Shown here: positions 47,718-56,017 of the stretch, one piece after another
Layout: each line of letters opens with the position of its first letter
How positions within the stretch are numbered: the first letter of the stretch is position 1
NCBI RefSeq assembly: GCF_010731295.1
Contig: NZ_AP022579.1
Span: forward strand, 6,324,001-6,388,000
DNA: 64,000 bases
Direction of reading: 5' to 3'
Origin: Mycolicibacterium boenickei
Lineage (GTDB): Bacteria > Actinomycetota > Actinomycetes > Mycobacteriales > Mycobacteriaceae
Made by a program: the position numbers and the translations under genes
Notes under the pieces: model-generated
Seen by the model: the letters and a program-made list of their open reading frames with translations, nothing else
What the model was told of the DNA's origin: nothing
Databases searched by the model: none

Positions 47718-48586
47718 GACAGCTGCCGCCCGGTGACCTCGACGAAGACGTCGTCGAGACTGGCTTCGCGGCTGTGGATGGTCTCGACGTGCTGATTGCG
47801 CAGGACCGCATGGAATTCCGGGTCATCGGCCAGACCGTCCATCCCGTATTCGGCCGTGGTGAGCCCACCGGACGTGCGGTACTGCACCCGCACGCGGCGC
47901 TGGCTACGGGCGATTTTCAGTTCGGCCGGGGTGTCGAGCGCGACGATGTTGCCGTCGACGACGAAGGCCACTCGGTCGCACAGCTCGTCGGCGGTGGACA
48001 TGTCATGGGTGGTGAGAAATATCGTGCGGCCGCGGCATTTCAGGTCCAGGATGATGTCCTTGACCTTGCGGGCGGTGACGGGGTCGAGCCCTGAGGTGGG
48101 CTCATCGAGGAACAACAGCTCAGGGTTGTTGATCAGCGACCGCGCGAATGTCAGCCGCATCTGCATTCCCTTGGAGTACTTGGCAACTCGGGTGTTGGCG
48201 GCGTGGGCCAGGCCGACGGCGTCCAGCAGTTCCATCGGGTCGGCCGTCGCACCGCCATAGAGGGAACCGAAAAACCTGAGGTTCTCCAGACCGGTGAGCT
48301 TGTGATAGTGGTTGGGCAGTTCGAAGGAGACGCCGACGCGCTGGTAGTAGTCCGGCCCCCAGTCCACCGGGTCGCGCCCCCACACCGTGGCTTGGCCGCC
48401 ATGGCCGCGTAGCAGTCCGATGAGCAGCTTCTGGGTGGTGGATTTCCCGGCGCCGCTGGGCCCAAGAAATCCGAATATCTCGCCGTTTCCGACGGCGAAG
48501 TCCATCCCCCGCACCGCCGGTTCGGAGGCCTTGGGGTAGGTGAATGTCAAACCTCGAACGTCGATGACGTCAGTTGCCGTGCTCAT
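47714..48586 (-). CDS. ABC exporter ATP-binding subunit
   Basis: 290 aa ABC ATPase: Walker A G-P-S-G-A-G-K-S-T (about 42-50), signature Y-S-K-G-M-Q-M-R (a variant of LSGGQ), Walker B L-L-F-L-D-E-P-T-S-G-L-D-P and the switch His in T-T-H-D. The C-terminal 70 residues are the accessory domain usual for ABC-2 exporter ATPases. ATG 48586 (M-S-T-A-T-D). Divergent from a GbsR/MarR regulator. Confidence 0.9.
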   Translation of the reverse strand: MSTATDVIDVRGLTFTYPKASEPAVRGMDFAVGNGEIFGFLGPSGAGKSTTQKLLIGLLRGHGGQATVWGRDPVDWGPDYYQRVGVSFELPNHYHKLTGLENLRFFGSLYGGATADPMELLDAVGLAHAANTRVAKYSKGMQMRLTFARSLINNPELLFLDEPTSGLDPVTARKVKDIILDLKCRGRTIFLTTHDMSTADELCDRVAFVVDGNIVALDTPAELKIARSQRRVRVQYRTSGGLTTAEYGMDGLADDPEFHAVLRNQHVETIHSREASLDDVFVEVTGRQLS

Positions 48587-48661
48587 CAGTGCCCTTTCCG
48601 CGCAGACGAAAACCACATCTCCGACCAGGCTTCCCGGAACACCGGATCAGACTGTACTAAA

Positions 48662-48680
48662 CTTTCAGAAATTATTGAAG
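48662..48680. promoter_or_regulatory. AT-rich imperfect palindrome between the ABC exporter and GbsR/MarR genes
   Basis: CTTTCAGAAATTATTGAAG is an imperfect inverted repeat (CTTTCA against TTGAAG) in the divergent promoter region, unusually AT-rich for this genome. Candidate operator for the adjacent regulator. Confidence 0.3.
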
Positions 48681-48706
48681 ACCGGTTCGGGTGAGGAGGT
48701 TTCACG

Positions 48707-49183
48707 GTGGCCAGATCGACCGACCTGCAGCAGGCAGCCGAGCAGCTCGCCCTGGTACTCAGCAGTCACGGCATGCAGAAGATGGCCGCGCGCGTACTCG
48801 CCGCCCTGCTGTTCAGCGAGCAACCGAGCGTCACCATGACCGAGCTGGGCGACACCCTGCAGGCCAGCGCCGGATCCATCTCCGGCTCCCTCAAGATGCT
48901 GACGTCGGTGGGCCTGGCCGAGCGGGTTCCCGCCCCGGCCAGCCGGCGCGATCACTTCCGGCTGCGTGACAATGCGTGGGCGATTCTGTTCACCAACCAG
49001 AACGAGACACTCGCGGCCATGCAGGCCGCCGCGGACGCCGGGATCACGGCCACCGACCGCAACGGCCCAGCGCATCACCGGCTGACCCAGATGCGCGAGT
49101 TCTACGCTTTCCTGATGGCCGAGATCCCCGCGGTGCTGGAACGCTGGCAACAGCAGAACGGTCAGGGAAGCAACCCGACCTGA
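48707..49183 (+). CDS. GbsR/MarR-type transcriptional regulator
   Basis: 158 aa winged-helix protein (A-R-V-L-A-A-L-L-F-S-E-Q-P-S-V-T-M-T-E-L, recognition segment S-A-G-S-I-S-G-S-L-K-M-L, wing A-S-R-R-D-H-F-R-L). This subtype commonly controls divergently encoded ABC-2 drug or metabolite exporters, which is the arrangement here. GTG 48707 follows a strong GAGGAGGT site. The last 22 bases overlap the convergent TetR gene. Confidence 0.85.
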   Translation: MARSTDLQQAAEQLALVLSSHGMQKMAARVLAALLFSEQPSVTMTELGDTLQASAGSISGSLKMLTSVGLAERVPAPASRRDHFRLRDNAWAILFTNQNETLAAMQAAADAGITATDRNGPAHHRLTQMREFYAFLMAEIPAVLERWQQQNGQGSNPT

Positions 49184-49761
49184 CGGTAGACGGCTCGCAG
49201 ATAGCGGCGCATCTCCTCGACGCCGGGCGGGTCGGGTTGCAGTACCCGGTAGGTGATCGCACCGACCATCATGTCGATTGCTACGTCGAAATCGGTATCA
49301 CCAGAAACGGTTCCGAGCTCGCGCGCGCGTTCCAGCAGACGAGCGGCCAGCACTCGGCGCGGCAGGATGTAGCGATTCCAATACACGGCCATCAGCCCGG
49401 GATGGCTGACCGCCGATCCATAGACCCGCGCGACCAGCGCCCGGTAGTGCGGCGTGGTGGTCGTCGCGGCCGCGCTTTCGATCGCCGCTTCGACCAACTC
49501 GTACGGAGACTCGAGGTCGATCGCCTCCGGCGAGGCCCAGACCACTTCCTCGGCGATCAACGATTCCATCGCCGCGGCGATCAGCTCTTCCTTGGTCGAC
49601 CACCGCCGGTAGATGGTGGGTTTACCTACTCCGGCCCGCTTGGCGATCTGCTCGATACTGGCCCCTTCGACCCCGCGCTCGATGAAAAGGTCCAACGCCG
49701 CCTGCAGGATTGCGCGCTCGGCCGCCGCGTCCCGCGGGCGACCACGACCGGGTGTCGTCAC
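49162..49761 (-). CDS. TetR-family regulator linked to the FAD monooxygenase
   Basis: 199 aa from GTG 49761, which shares GTGA with the monooxygenase stop; a longer form would lie inside that gene. The helix-turn-helix is clear: I-L-Q-A-A-L-D-L-F-I-E-R-G, I-A-K-R-A-G-V-G-K-P-T-I-Y-R-R-W. As second gene of a monooxygenase-regulator operon with a palindrome in the promoter (51271-51289) it is probably an autorepressor sensing the monooxygenase substrate. Confidence 0.85.
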   Translation of the reverse strand: MTTPGRGRPRDAAAERAILQAALDLFIERGVEGASIEQIAKRAGVGKPTIYRRWSTKEELIAAAMESLIAEEVVWASPEAIDLESPYELVEAAIESAAATTTTPHYRALVARVYGSAVSHPGLMAVYWNRYILPRRVLAARLLERARELGTVSGDTDFDVAIDMMVGAITYRVLQPDPPGVEEMRRYLRAVYRQVGLLP

Positions 49762-51260
49762 CGCACTGTCCCCGTCCCCAAAGCGGCCGTCAGCCAACGG
49801 TCGAGACTGTCGACGTCGTGCGGCCTCCCTCGCCACGCCAGGTGCGCGTCCGGGCGGATGAGCATCAGATCCGTGCCCCCGTGGTACAGCGTCGCGGCGT
49901 AGTCGCCGAGTCCGCGAACCGGTTCAAGGTCATCGGGAACTCCCTCGGGCAGCAGCAACGCCCACCGCCCGCCGAGCTCACCGTGCAGCCGCGTAGCAGT
50001 GCCGTCCCGCCGGGCGCAGGGCAGATCCGCGATGCGATCGCCCGGGCGCGGCTTACGACCACGACCGCCCAACGGCCCCCTGCGATAGGTCACCCACAGC
50101 TGCGAGGCCGTGTACGTCGTCCAGCGCTGGATGAACGCCAGCCCGAAAAGCCGCGTGGTCACATGGTCGCGGAGAAACCGGCCGATCCGATTGCTCGCGA
50201 CGTTCACCCGCGTAACCGCGCTGGTGCCGCGCAGCACTTCGGTGGCCAAGGGCCTACGCTCGGCCTCATAGGTGTCGATGAGTTTGTCAGAGGCCAGCTT
50301 TCGGACAACCAGAGCGAGCTTGAACGCCAGGTTCTCGGCATCGCCGATACCGGTCAACATGCCCTGCCCGCCGAACGGCGCGTGGGCGTGCGCAGCGTCA
50401 CCGGCGATGAGGATGCGCCCATTCCGGTACCTGTCAGCCAGCCGACGGTGCACAGTGAACACCGACAGCCACTCGGCGTCACCCACGGTCACAGCCTGCC
50501 CGGTCCGCTCCGGCACGACAAGTTTGACCCTGTTCAGAATCTCACTCTCACTGGGTTTTTGATCGAGCGTGGGGTCGTAAACGAAGATTCGCCACAAGTC
50601 GTCACGACCGGTCGAATCGGGCATGGGCATCGCGCCCACCACCCCGTCAGGATGAATCCAGCCGGTCGTGCCACCCCGGTCGAGCGCCCAATCCAGATGC
50701 ACATCGGCAAGCAGGAAACGCTCGGAGAGTTTGACTCCGGGAAACTCGATATCCGCCTGCTCCCTCGTCACGCTGGAGGTGCCGTCACAACCGACGAGCC
50801 ACTGCGCACTGATCCGTTCGCCATCGCGGAGCTCGGCCACGACGCTGTCGTTGTGCTGGTGCGCGTTGAGCACCTCGCGGCCCCACTCAGGTTCAACCCC
50901 GAGCTCAGCCAGCCGAGCCCGCAACGCCGCTTCGACCTTGGCTTGGGACACCACCATCGGCGGCGCGGCAGTCCGCATGCCAGGATCGCCGAATTCCAGG
51001 GTCATTACCGGGCGATCACCCAGATAGTTGGTGATGCGCATGGCCCGCAGCGACTCGTTCGGCAGGTTTCCCAGCGCACCGATGCGGCCCAACACTTCCG
51101 AGCCGCGGGCGTGCAGGAAGTTGGCCCGTGAGGTGGTCGCCGGCCCCTGTGCGCGATCGACGACCCGCACCGACAGGCCGTGCAGCCGCAGAGAGCAGGC
51201 CAGCGTCAACCCGGTCGGACCGGCGCCGACGACAACAACGTCCGAATCTGTGGCAGGCAC
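49758..51260 (-). CDS. Class A FAD-dependent aromatic monooxygenase
   Basis: 500 aa. It has the FAD motif V-V-G-A-G-P-T-G at the N-terminus, the D-G motif in V-G-C-D-G-T-S-S-V, and the G-D motif in I-A-G-D-A-A-H-A-H-A-P-F-G-G-Q-G. A C-terminal thioredoxin-like domain (about 370-500) is as in PgaE/RdmE and phenol-hydroxylase-type enzymes. Hydroxylates an aromatic or polyketide substrate; which one is unknown. GTG start at 51260. Divergent from mmsA across 158 bases. Confidence 0.88.
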   Translation of the reverse strand: MPATDSDVVVVGAGPTGLTLACSLRLHGLSVRVVDRAQGPATTSRANFLHARGSEVLGRIGALGNLPNESLRAMRITNYLGDRPVMTLEFGDPGMRTAAPPMVVSQAKVEAALRARLAELGVEPEWGREVLNAHQHNDSVVAELRDGERISAQWLVGCDGTSSVTREQADIEFPGVKLSERFLLADVHLDWALDRGGTTGWIHPDGVVGAMPMPDSTGRDDLWRIFVYDPTLDQKPSESEILNRVKLVVPERTGQAVTVGDAEWLSVFTVHRRLADRYRNGRILIAGDAAHAHAPFGGQGMLTGIGDAENLAFKLALVVRKLASDKLIDTYEAERRPLATEVLRGTSAVTRVNVASNRIGRFLRDHVTTRLFGLAFIQRWTTYTASQLWVTYRRGPLGGRGRKPRPGDRIADLPCARRDGTATRLHGELGGRWALLLPEGVPDDLEPVRGLGDYAATLYHGGTDLMLIRPDAHLAWRGRPHDVDSLDRWLTAALGTGTVR

Positions 51261-51270
51261 ACGAATATTT

Positions 51271-51289
51271 TAACGAAACGGTTCCGTAA
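51271..51289. promoter_or_regulatory. TetR-type operator upstream of the FAD monooxygenase
   Basis: CGAAAC and GTTCCG (51274-51279 and 51281-51286) are inverted arms with one mismatch around a central G. Flanking TAA and TAA extend the imperfect symmetry to 19 bases. It begins 11 bases upstream of the monooxygenase GTG, in the core promoter. Confidence 0.5.
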
Positions 51290-51418
51290 AGAAAATAGTC
51301 GTGACTCCGAATTCCCGCCAGCCTCTTGCCAGGCACTCCGACCAATTACTAGGATATGCAAGTATCTCGGGTATGCCCCGGGCCACCTAACTGCGCATCT
51401 CTATCGGGACGGAACGCC

Positions 51419-52939
51419 ATGACCACTCAGATCCCCCACTTCATCAACGGCCAGCGCACCACCGCCGGATCCACCCGGACGGCCGATGTGCTCAACCCCA
51501 GCACCGGTGAGGTGCAGGCGCAGGTGGCCCTGGCCTCGACCGCCGATGTCGACGCCGCCGTCGCGGGCGCCGTCGAGGCCCAGAAGGAATGGGCCGCCTA
51601 CAACCCGCAGCGCCGCGCCCGGGTGCTGATGAAGTTCATCGAACTGGTGAACCAGAACGCGGATGAGCTGGCCGAACTCCTCAGCCTGGAGCACGGCAAG
51701 ACCGTCGCCGACTCACTGGGCGACATCCAGCGTGGCCTGGAGGTCATCGAGTTCTCGGTGGGCATCCCCCACCTGCTCAAGGGTGAGTTCACCGAGGGCG
51801 CCGGCACCGGCATCGACGTGTACTCGATCCGCCAGCCGCTGGGCGTGGTCGCGGGCATCACCCCGTTCAACTTCCCGGCGATGATCCCGCTGTGGAAGGC
51901 CGGCCCCGCGCTGGCATGCGGAAACGCGTTCGTGCTCAAGCCTTCCGAGCGTGACCCCTCGGTTCCGCTGCGCCTGGCCGAACTGTTCATCGAGGCCGGG
52001 CTGCCTGCCGGCGTGTTCCAGGTGGTGCAGGGCGACAAGGAAGCCGTCGACGCGATCCTCGCGCACCCCGACATCAAGGCGGTGGGCTTCGTCGGCAGCT
52101 CCGACATCGCGCAGTACATCTACTCGGGCGCGGCCGCACACGGCAAGCGCGCACAGTGCTTCGGTGGCGCCAAGAACCACATGATCGTGATGCCCGACGC
52201 CGATCTGGACCAGGCCGTCGACGCGCTGATCGGCGCCGGCTACGGCAGCGCCGGCGAGCGCTGCATGGCCATCAGCGTCGCGGTCCCGGTGGGTCGTGAA
52301 ACAGCAGATCGACTGCGCGCCAGGCTCGTCGAGCGCATCAACCAGCTGCGGGTCGGACACAGCCTCGACCCCAAGGCCGATTACGGGCCACTCGTCACCG
52401 GCGCGGCGCTCGAGCGGGTCCGCGACTACATCGGCCAGGGCGTCGAGGCCGGAGCCGAACTCGTGGTCGACGGTCGCGAACGGGCCAGCAACGAGCTGAC
52501 TTTCGGCGACGCCAGCCTGGAGAAGGGCTACTTCATCGGCCCCACCCTGTTCGACAACGTCACCACCGACATGTCGATCTACACCGACGAGATCTTCGGT
52601 CCGGTGCTGTGCATCGTCCGCGCCCACGACTACGAAGAGGCCCTCAAGCTGCCGTCCGAGCACGAATACGGCAACGGCGTCGCGATCTTCACCCGCGACG
52701 GCGACGCCGCGCGCGACTTCGTGTCCCGCGTGCAGGTCGGCATGGTCGGCGTCAACGTGCCGATCCCGGTTCCGGTGGCCTACCACACCTTCGGTGGCTG
52801 GAAGCGGTCCGGATTCGGCGACCTCAACCAGCACGGCCCGCACTCGATCCTGTTCTACACCAAGACCAAGACCGTCACCGAGCGGTGGCCGTCGGGCATC
52901 AAGGATGGCGCCGAGTTCGTCATCCCGACCATGAAGTAG
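51419..52939 (+). CDS. mmsA: Methylmalonate-semialdehyde dehydrogenase (acylating)
   Basis: 506 aa CoA-acylating ALDH in valine (and pyrimidine) catabolism, converting (methyl)malonate semialdehyde to propionyl- or acetyl-CoA. Hallmarks are I-T-P-F-N-F-P-A-M-I-P-L-W, the K-N-H segment in F-G-G-A-K-N-H replacing the usual E-L-G-G-K, and the nucleophile Cys about residue 282 (G-E-R-C-M-A). ATG 51419 gives the family length. The order mmsA-fadE9-mmsB is that of M. tuberculosis Rv0753c-Rv0751c. Confidence 0.95.
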   Translation: MTTQIPHFINGQRTTAGSTRTADVLNPSTGEVQAQVALASTADVDAAVAGAVEAQKEWAAYNPQRRARVLMKFIELVNQNADELAELLSLEHGKTVADSLGDIQRGLEVIEFSVGIPHLLKGEFTEGAGTGIDVYSIRQPLGVVAGITPFNFPAMIPLWKAGPALACGNAFVLKPSERDPSVPLRLAELFIEAGLPAGVFQVVQGDKEAVDAILAHPDIKAVGFVGSSDIAQYIYSGAAAHGKRAQCFGGAKNHMIVMPDADLDQAVDALIGAGYGSAGERCMAISVAVPVGRETADRLRARLVERINQLRVGHSLDPKADYGPLVTGAALERVRDYIGQGVEAGAELVVDGRERASNELTFGDASLEKGYFIGPTLFDNVTTDMSIYTDEIFGPVLCIVRAHDYEEALKLPSEHEYGNGVAIFTRDGDAARDFVSRVQVGMVGVNVPIPVPVAYHTFGGWKRSGFGDLNQHGPHSILFYTKTKTVTERWPSGIKDGAEFVIPTMK

Positions 52940-52978
52940 CGCACCGACGAGCGCTTGCGCGAGGAGAAGACCGGCCCT

Positions 52979-54139
52979 GTGAATCTGTACGACCTGGACG
53001 AAGACGAGCGCGTGATCGCCGAGACGGCGGCCGCGTTCGCCGAGAAGCGCATCGCGCCATACGCGTTGGAATGGGATGAGACCCATCACTTCCCCACCGA
53101 CGTATTGCGCGAGGCGGCCGAACTCGGCATGGGCGCCATCTACTGCGGTGAGGACGCAGGGGGCAGCGGGTTGCGCCGACTGGATGCGGTGCGCATCTTC
53201 GAGGCACTCGCCGCCGCCGATCCCACCCTGGCGGCGTTCCTGTCCATCCACAACATGTGCGCGTGGATGGTCGACAGCTTCGGCACCGAAGAGCAGCGCA
53301 AGACCTGGGTGCCCAGGCTGGCGTCGATGGAAGCCATCGCCAGCTACTGCCTCACCGAACCGGGGGCCGGCTCGGATGCGGCGGCACTGCGGACCAGGGC
53401 GGTCCGCGACGGCAGCGATTACGTCCTCGACGGGGTCAAGCAGTTCATCTCCGGGGCCGGCAGTTCCGATGTGTACGTGGTGATGGCCCGTACCGGTGCC
53501 GACGGCCCGAAGGGCATCTCGGCTTTCGTGGTCGAAAAGGACACGCCGGGACTCAGTTTCGGCGCGCAGGAGCAGAAGATGGGCTGGAACGCCCAGCCCA
53601 CCGCACAGGTGATCTTCGAGGGCGTGCGAGTTCCGGCCGAGGCCCTGCTGGGCAGCACCGAGGGCACCGGCTTCGGGATCGCGATGAACGGTCTGAACGG
53701 GGGGCGGATCAACATCGCCGCCTGCTCGCTCGGTGGTGCACAGGCCGCCTACGACAAGGCAGTCGGCTACCTCGCCGACCGCCAGGCGTTCGGCGGGTCC
53801 CTGCTCGACGAGCCGACGATCCGGTTCACCTTGGCCGACATGGCCACCGGCCTGGAGACATCGCGAAACATGTTGTGGCGGGCGGCCTCCGCGCTGGATG
53901 CCGACCACCCCGACAAGGTGACACTGTGCGCGATGGCCAAGCTGTATGTCACCGACAAGTGCTTCGAGGTGGCCGATCAGGCGCTGCAGTTGCACGGCGG
54001 CTACGGGTATCTGCGCGAATACGGTCTGGAGAAAATCGTCCGGGATCTGCGGGTGCACCGCATTCTTGAGGGAACCAACGAAATCATGCGGGTGGTCATC
54101 GGTCGCTCTGAAGCGTCCAGGGCCCGCTCCACCGGATAG
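52979..54139 (+). CDS. fadE9: Acyl-CoA dehydrogenase, isobutyryl-CoA dehydrogenase type (FadE9)
   Basis: About 386 aa FAD enzyme. Substrate and flavin motifs are Y-C-L-T-E-P-G-A-G-S-D and F-I-S-G-A-G-S-S-D; the catalytic Glu is in I-L-E-G-T-N-E-I-M-R at the C-terminus. Its place between mmsA and mmsB points to isobutyryl-CoA oxidation in valine breakdown. GTG 52979 is the likely start; TTG 52955, eight codons upstream, is possible. Confidence 0.9.
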   Translation: MNLYDLDEDERVIAETAAAFAEKRIAPYALEWDETHHFPTDVLREAAELGMGAIYCGEDAGGSGLRRLDAVRIFEALAAADPTLAAFLSIHNMCAWMVDSFGTEEQRKTWVPRLASMEAIASYCLTEPGAGSDAAALRTRAVRDGSDYVLDGVKQFISGAGSSDVYVVMARTGADGPKGISAFVVEKDTPGLSFGAQEQKMGWNAQPTAQVIFEGVRVPAEALLGSTEGTGFGIAMNGLNGGRINIAACSLGGAQAAYDKAVGYLADRQAFGGSLLDEPTIRFTLADMATGLETSRNMLWRAASALDADHPDKVTLCAMAKLYVTDKCFEVADQALQLHGGYGYLREYGLEKIVRDLRVHRILEGTNEIMRVVIGRSEASRARSTG

Positions 54140-54149
54140 GGAGACTTGA

Positions 54150-55022
54150 GTGAGCACGATCGCGTTCTTGGGGCTTGGCAACATGGGCGGGCCGATGGCC
54201 GCCAACCTGGTGACCGCCGGGCACACCGTGCGCGGCTTCGACCCGGTTCCGGCCGCACAGGAGGCGGCGAAGGCCAACGGCGTCAACGTCTTCCCCACCG
54301 GCGCCGAAGCCGTGGCCGGTGCCGATGTGGTGATCACCATGCTGCCCAACGGTGCGTTGGTGAAGAGCTGTTACGCCGAGGTGCTGCCGGCTGCCGCCGA
54401 AGGAGCCTTGTTCATCGACAGCTCGACCATCTCGGTCGACGACGCCCGCGAGGTACACAAGGTCGCCCTCGAGCACGGCTTCGCCCAGCTCGACGCCCCG
54501 GTGTCCGGCGGGGTCAAGGGTGCGGTCGCGGGCACGCTGGCGTTCATGGTGGGCGGCGAGGACGACGCGGTCGAGCGGGGCCGCGCAGTGCTGGAACCCA
54601 TGGCGGGCAAGATCATTCACTGCGGTGCCAGTGGTGCCGGGCAGGCCGCCAAGGTGTGCAACAACATGGTGCTGGCCGTGCAGCAGATCGCCGTCGGCGA
54701 GGCGTTCGTGCTGGCCGAGAAGCTCGGTCTGGACAAGCAGGCCTTGTTCGACGTGATCACCGGGGCGACCGGCAACTGCTGGGCCGTGCAGGTGAATTGC
54801 CCGGTGCCAGGCCCGGTTCCGACCTCCCCGGCCAACAATGATTTCAAGCCGGGATTCGCCACCGCGCTGATGAACAAGGACCTGGGCCTGGCGATGGCGG
54901 CCGTGGAATCCACCGGTTCGTCGGCGCCGCTGGGCACGCACGCGGCCGAGATCTATACGAAATTCGCGGTTGACCACGCCGACAAGGACTTCAGCGCCGT
55001 GATCGAGACGCTCCGCAACTGA
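54150..55022 (+). CDS. mmsB: 3-hydroxyisobutyrate dehydrogenase
   Basis: 290 aa beta-hydroxyacid dehydrogenase oxidising 3-hydroxyisobutyrate to methylmalonate semialdehyde, the MmsA substrate. NAD motif G-L-G-N-M-G-G-P-M-A-A-N, D-A-P-V-S-G-G for substrate, and the catalytic Lys in G-Q-A-A-K-V-C-N-N. GTG start preceded by GGGAG. Last gene of the valine unit, followed by a 22-base-pair hairpin. Confidence 0.95.
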   Translation: MSTIAFLGLGNMGGPMAANLVTAGHTVRGFDPVPAAQEAAKANGVNVFPTGAEAVAGADVVITMLPNGALVKSCYAEVLPAAAEGALFIDSSTISVDDAREVHKVALEHGFAQLDAPVSGGVKGAVAGTLAFMVGGEDDAVERGRAVLEPMAGKIIHCGASGAGQAAKVCNNMVLAVQQIAVGEAFVLAEKLGLDKQALFDVITGATGNCWAVQVNCPVPGPVPTSPANNDFKPGFATALMNKDLGLAMAAVESTGSSAPLGTHAAEIYTKFAVDHADKDFSAVIETLRN

Positions 55023-55028
55023 TTCTCG

Positions 55029-55090
55029 TCGCGTTCGTAACGTGGTGGCGCCAGAAAACGGGTTTCACCGCCGCCACGTTACGAACGCGA
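55029..55090. terminator. Very long hairpin between convergent mmsB and HAD genes
   Basis: The arms at 55029-55050 and 55069-55090 pair over 22 bases. The first 17 (from TCGCGTTCGTAACGTGG) are perfect, then comes one T/G wobble and four more pairs, with an 18-base loop. It starts seven bases after mmsB and ends 14 bases before the HAD stop, so it can stop transcripts from both sides. No T-run. Confidence 0.75.
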
Positions 55091-55104
55091 GCCCCCCAGC
55101 TGGC

Positions 55105-55920
55105 TTAGGCAGCAGACGGGCTGCGCTGAGCCCACCACTGGCTGTGCAGGCGCTGACATACCGGCAGGCGCAGCGGGTCGGCGCCCGCGAAGTCCGGCCG
55201 CACCGCGACCGCGGCGTATGACCCGGTACCGGCGTCGGGGTCGATGAGCACGCCGGCCATCCCGGCACCGTTGGCGGCACGCAGGCCCGCAACCGAACCC
55301 GTCATGGCCAACGCGTCGTGGCCCGCCACTCCCAGTTCGGCCAGGGCGTGCCGGTACAGCTCGGCCCCGGTCGCGCTTACGTCATCGGTGGTGACGACGG
55401 TTTCCACCAGGCCCTCACCGACCAGCTGGCGCACCAGCGGTTCGGCCCAGCGCCGGCGACCCGCGGCGACCACGCCGACCGGCAGCCCGGCCAGGAACGC
55501 GTCGTTCATCAGATCCTCCAGACCCGGCCGCGGCGTCAGGCCGGCGTCGAGGATCATCTCGTCGAACATCAGGTCCTTGGTCATGCAGATCTCGTCGGCG
55601 AGCACCTCGGTGAGGACGTCGCACTCCGGGCCGACGCACCGCTTGCGCAGCTCGGCGGCGACTCGCTGCCGCTCGTCATGCAGCGCGAGGAGCTGCTGGT
55701 AACGGGAGACCCCCCACTCGATGGGCAGACCGTGCGCGGCGAATGCGGCGTTGAAGACCACGCGGTGGCCGTCGACGTCGAGGTCCGACAACGCATCGAG
55801 GTCCAGGATCACTGCACGCAGCGGATGGGCACTCGTTTCGGCCTGGGCACAGTCCCACCAGAACCGCCCGGCACGCCATGACTTCTCTTGTGGTGAGGAC
55901 ACCCCATGAGAGTGGCCCAC
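55105..55920 (-). CDS. Degenerate HAD-like protein
   Basis: 271 aa from GTG 55920 (GTG 55902 is an alternative). The fold looks like a CbbY-type HAD phosphatase: motif I L-D-L-D, a helical cap with G-L-P-I-E-W-G, and G-S-V-A-G-L-R-A-A-N-G-A-G-M near the end. Motif II has Ala where Ser/Thr is expected (V-V-A-A-G-R), and motif IV lacks its acidic pair (A-M-T-G-S in place of E-D-S). Phosphatase activity is therefore doubtful. The C-terminal 50 residues are non-conserved. Divergent from the NarL-type regulator. Confidence 0.72.
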   Translation of the reverse strand: MGHSHGVSSPQEKSWRAGRFWWDCAQAETSAHPLRAVILDLDALSDLDVDGHRVVFNAAFAAHGLPIEWGVSRYQQLLALHDERQRVAAELRKRCVGPECDVLTEVLADEICMTKDLMFDEMILDAGLTPRPGLEDLMNDAFLAGLPVGVVAAGRRRWAEPLVRQLVGEGLVETVVTTDDVSATGAELYRHALAELGVAGHDALAMTGSVAGLRAANGAGMAGVLIDPDAGTGSYAAVAVRPDFAGADPLRLPVCQRLHSQWWAQRSPSAA

Positions 55921-55938
55921 GTCACAGGCCCCGCGCGT

Positions 55939-55951
55939 CCCCCGTAGGGGG
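55939..55951. promoter_or_regulatory. C5-GTA-G5 palindrome upstream of the response regulator
   Basis: CCCCC (55939-55943), GTA, GGGGG (55947-55951), followed by a further GGGG run at 55957-55960. It lies 67 bases before the response regulator start, in the divergent region shared with the HAD gene. Candidate binding site for the regulator itself. Confidence 0.35.
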
Positions 55952-56017
55952 GATTAGGGGAGTTGGTGTTCATCTGCCCTGCCCTCGCAAGGCCGTCTCC
56001 ACCTCTAGGGTGATGCC

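Noticed and set aside
46249..47868. 539-codon frame covering both ABC permease regions
   Set aside because: Only the part from 47007 leftward matches an ABC-2 permease. The upstream part is a shifted reading of the first permease gene, and the GTGA overlap marks the true start.
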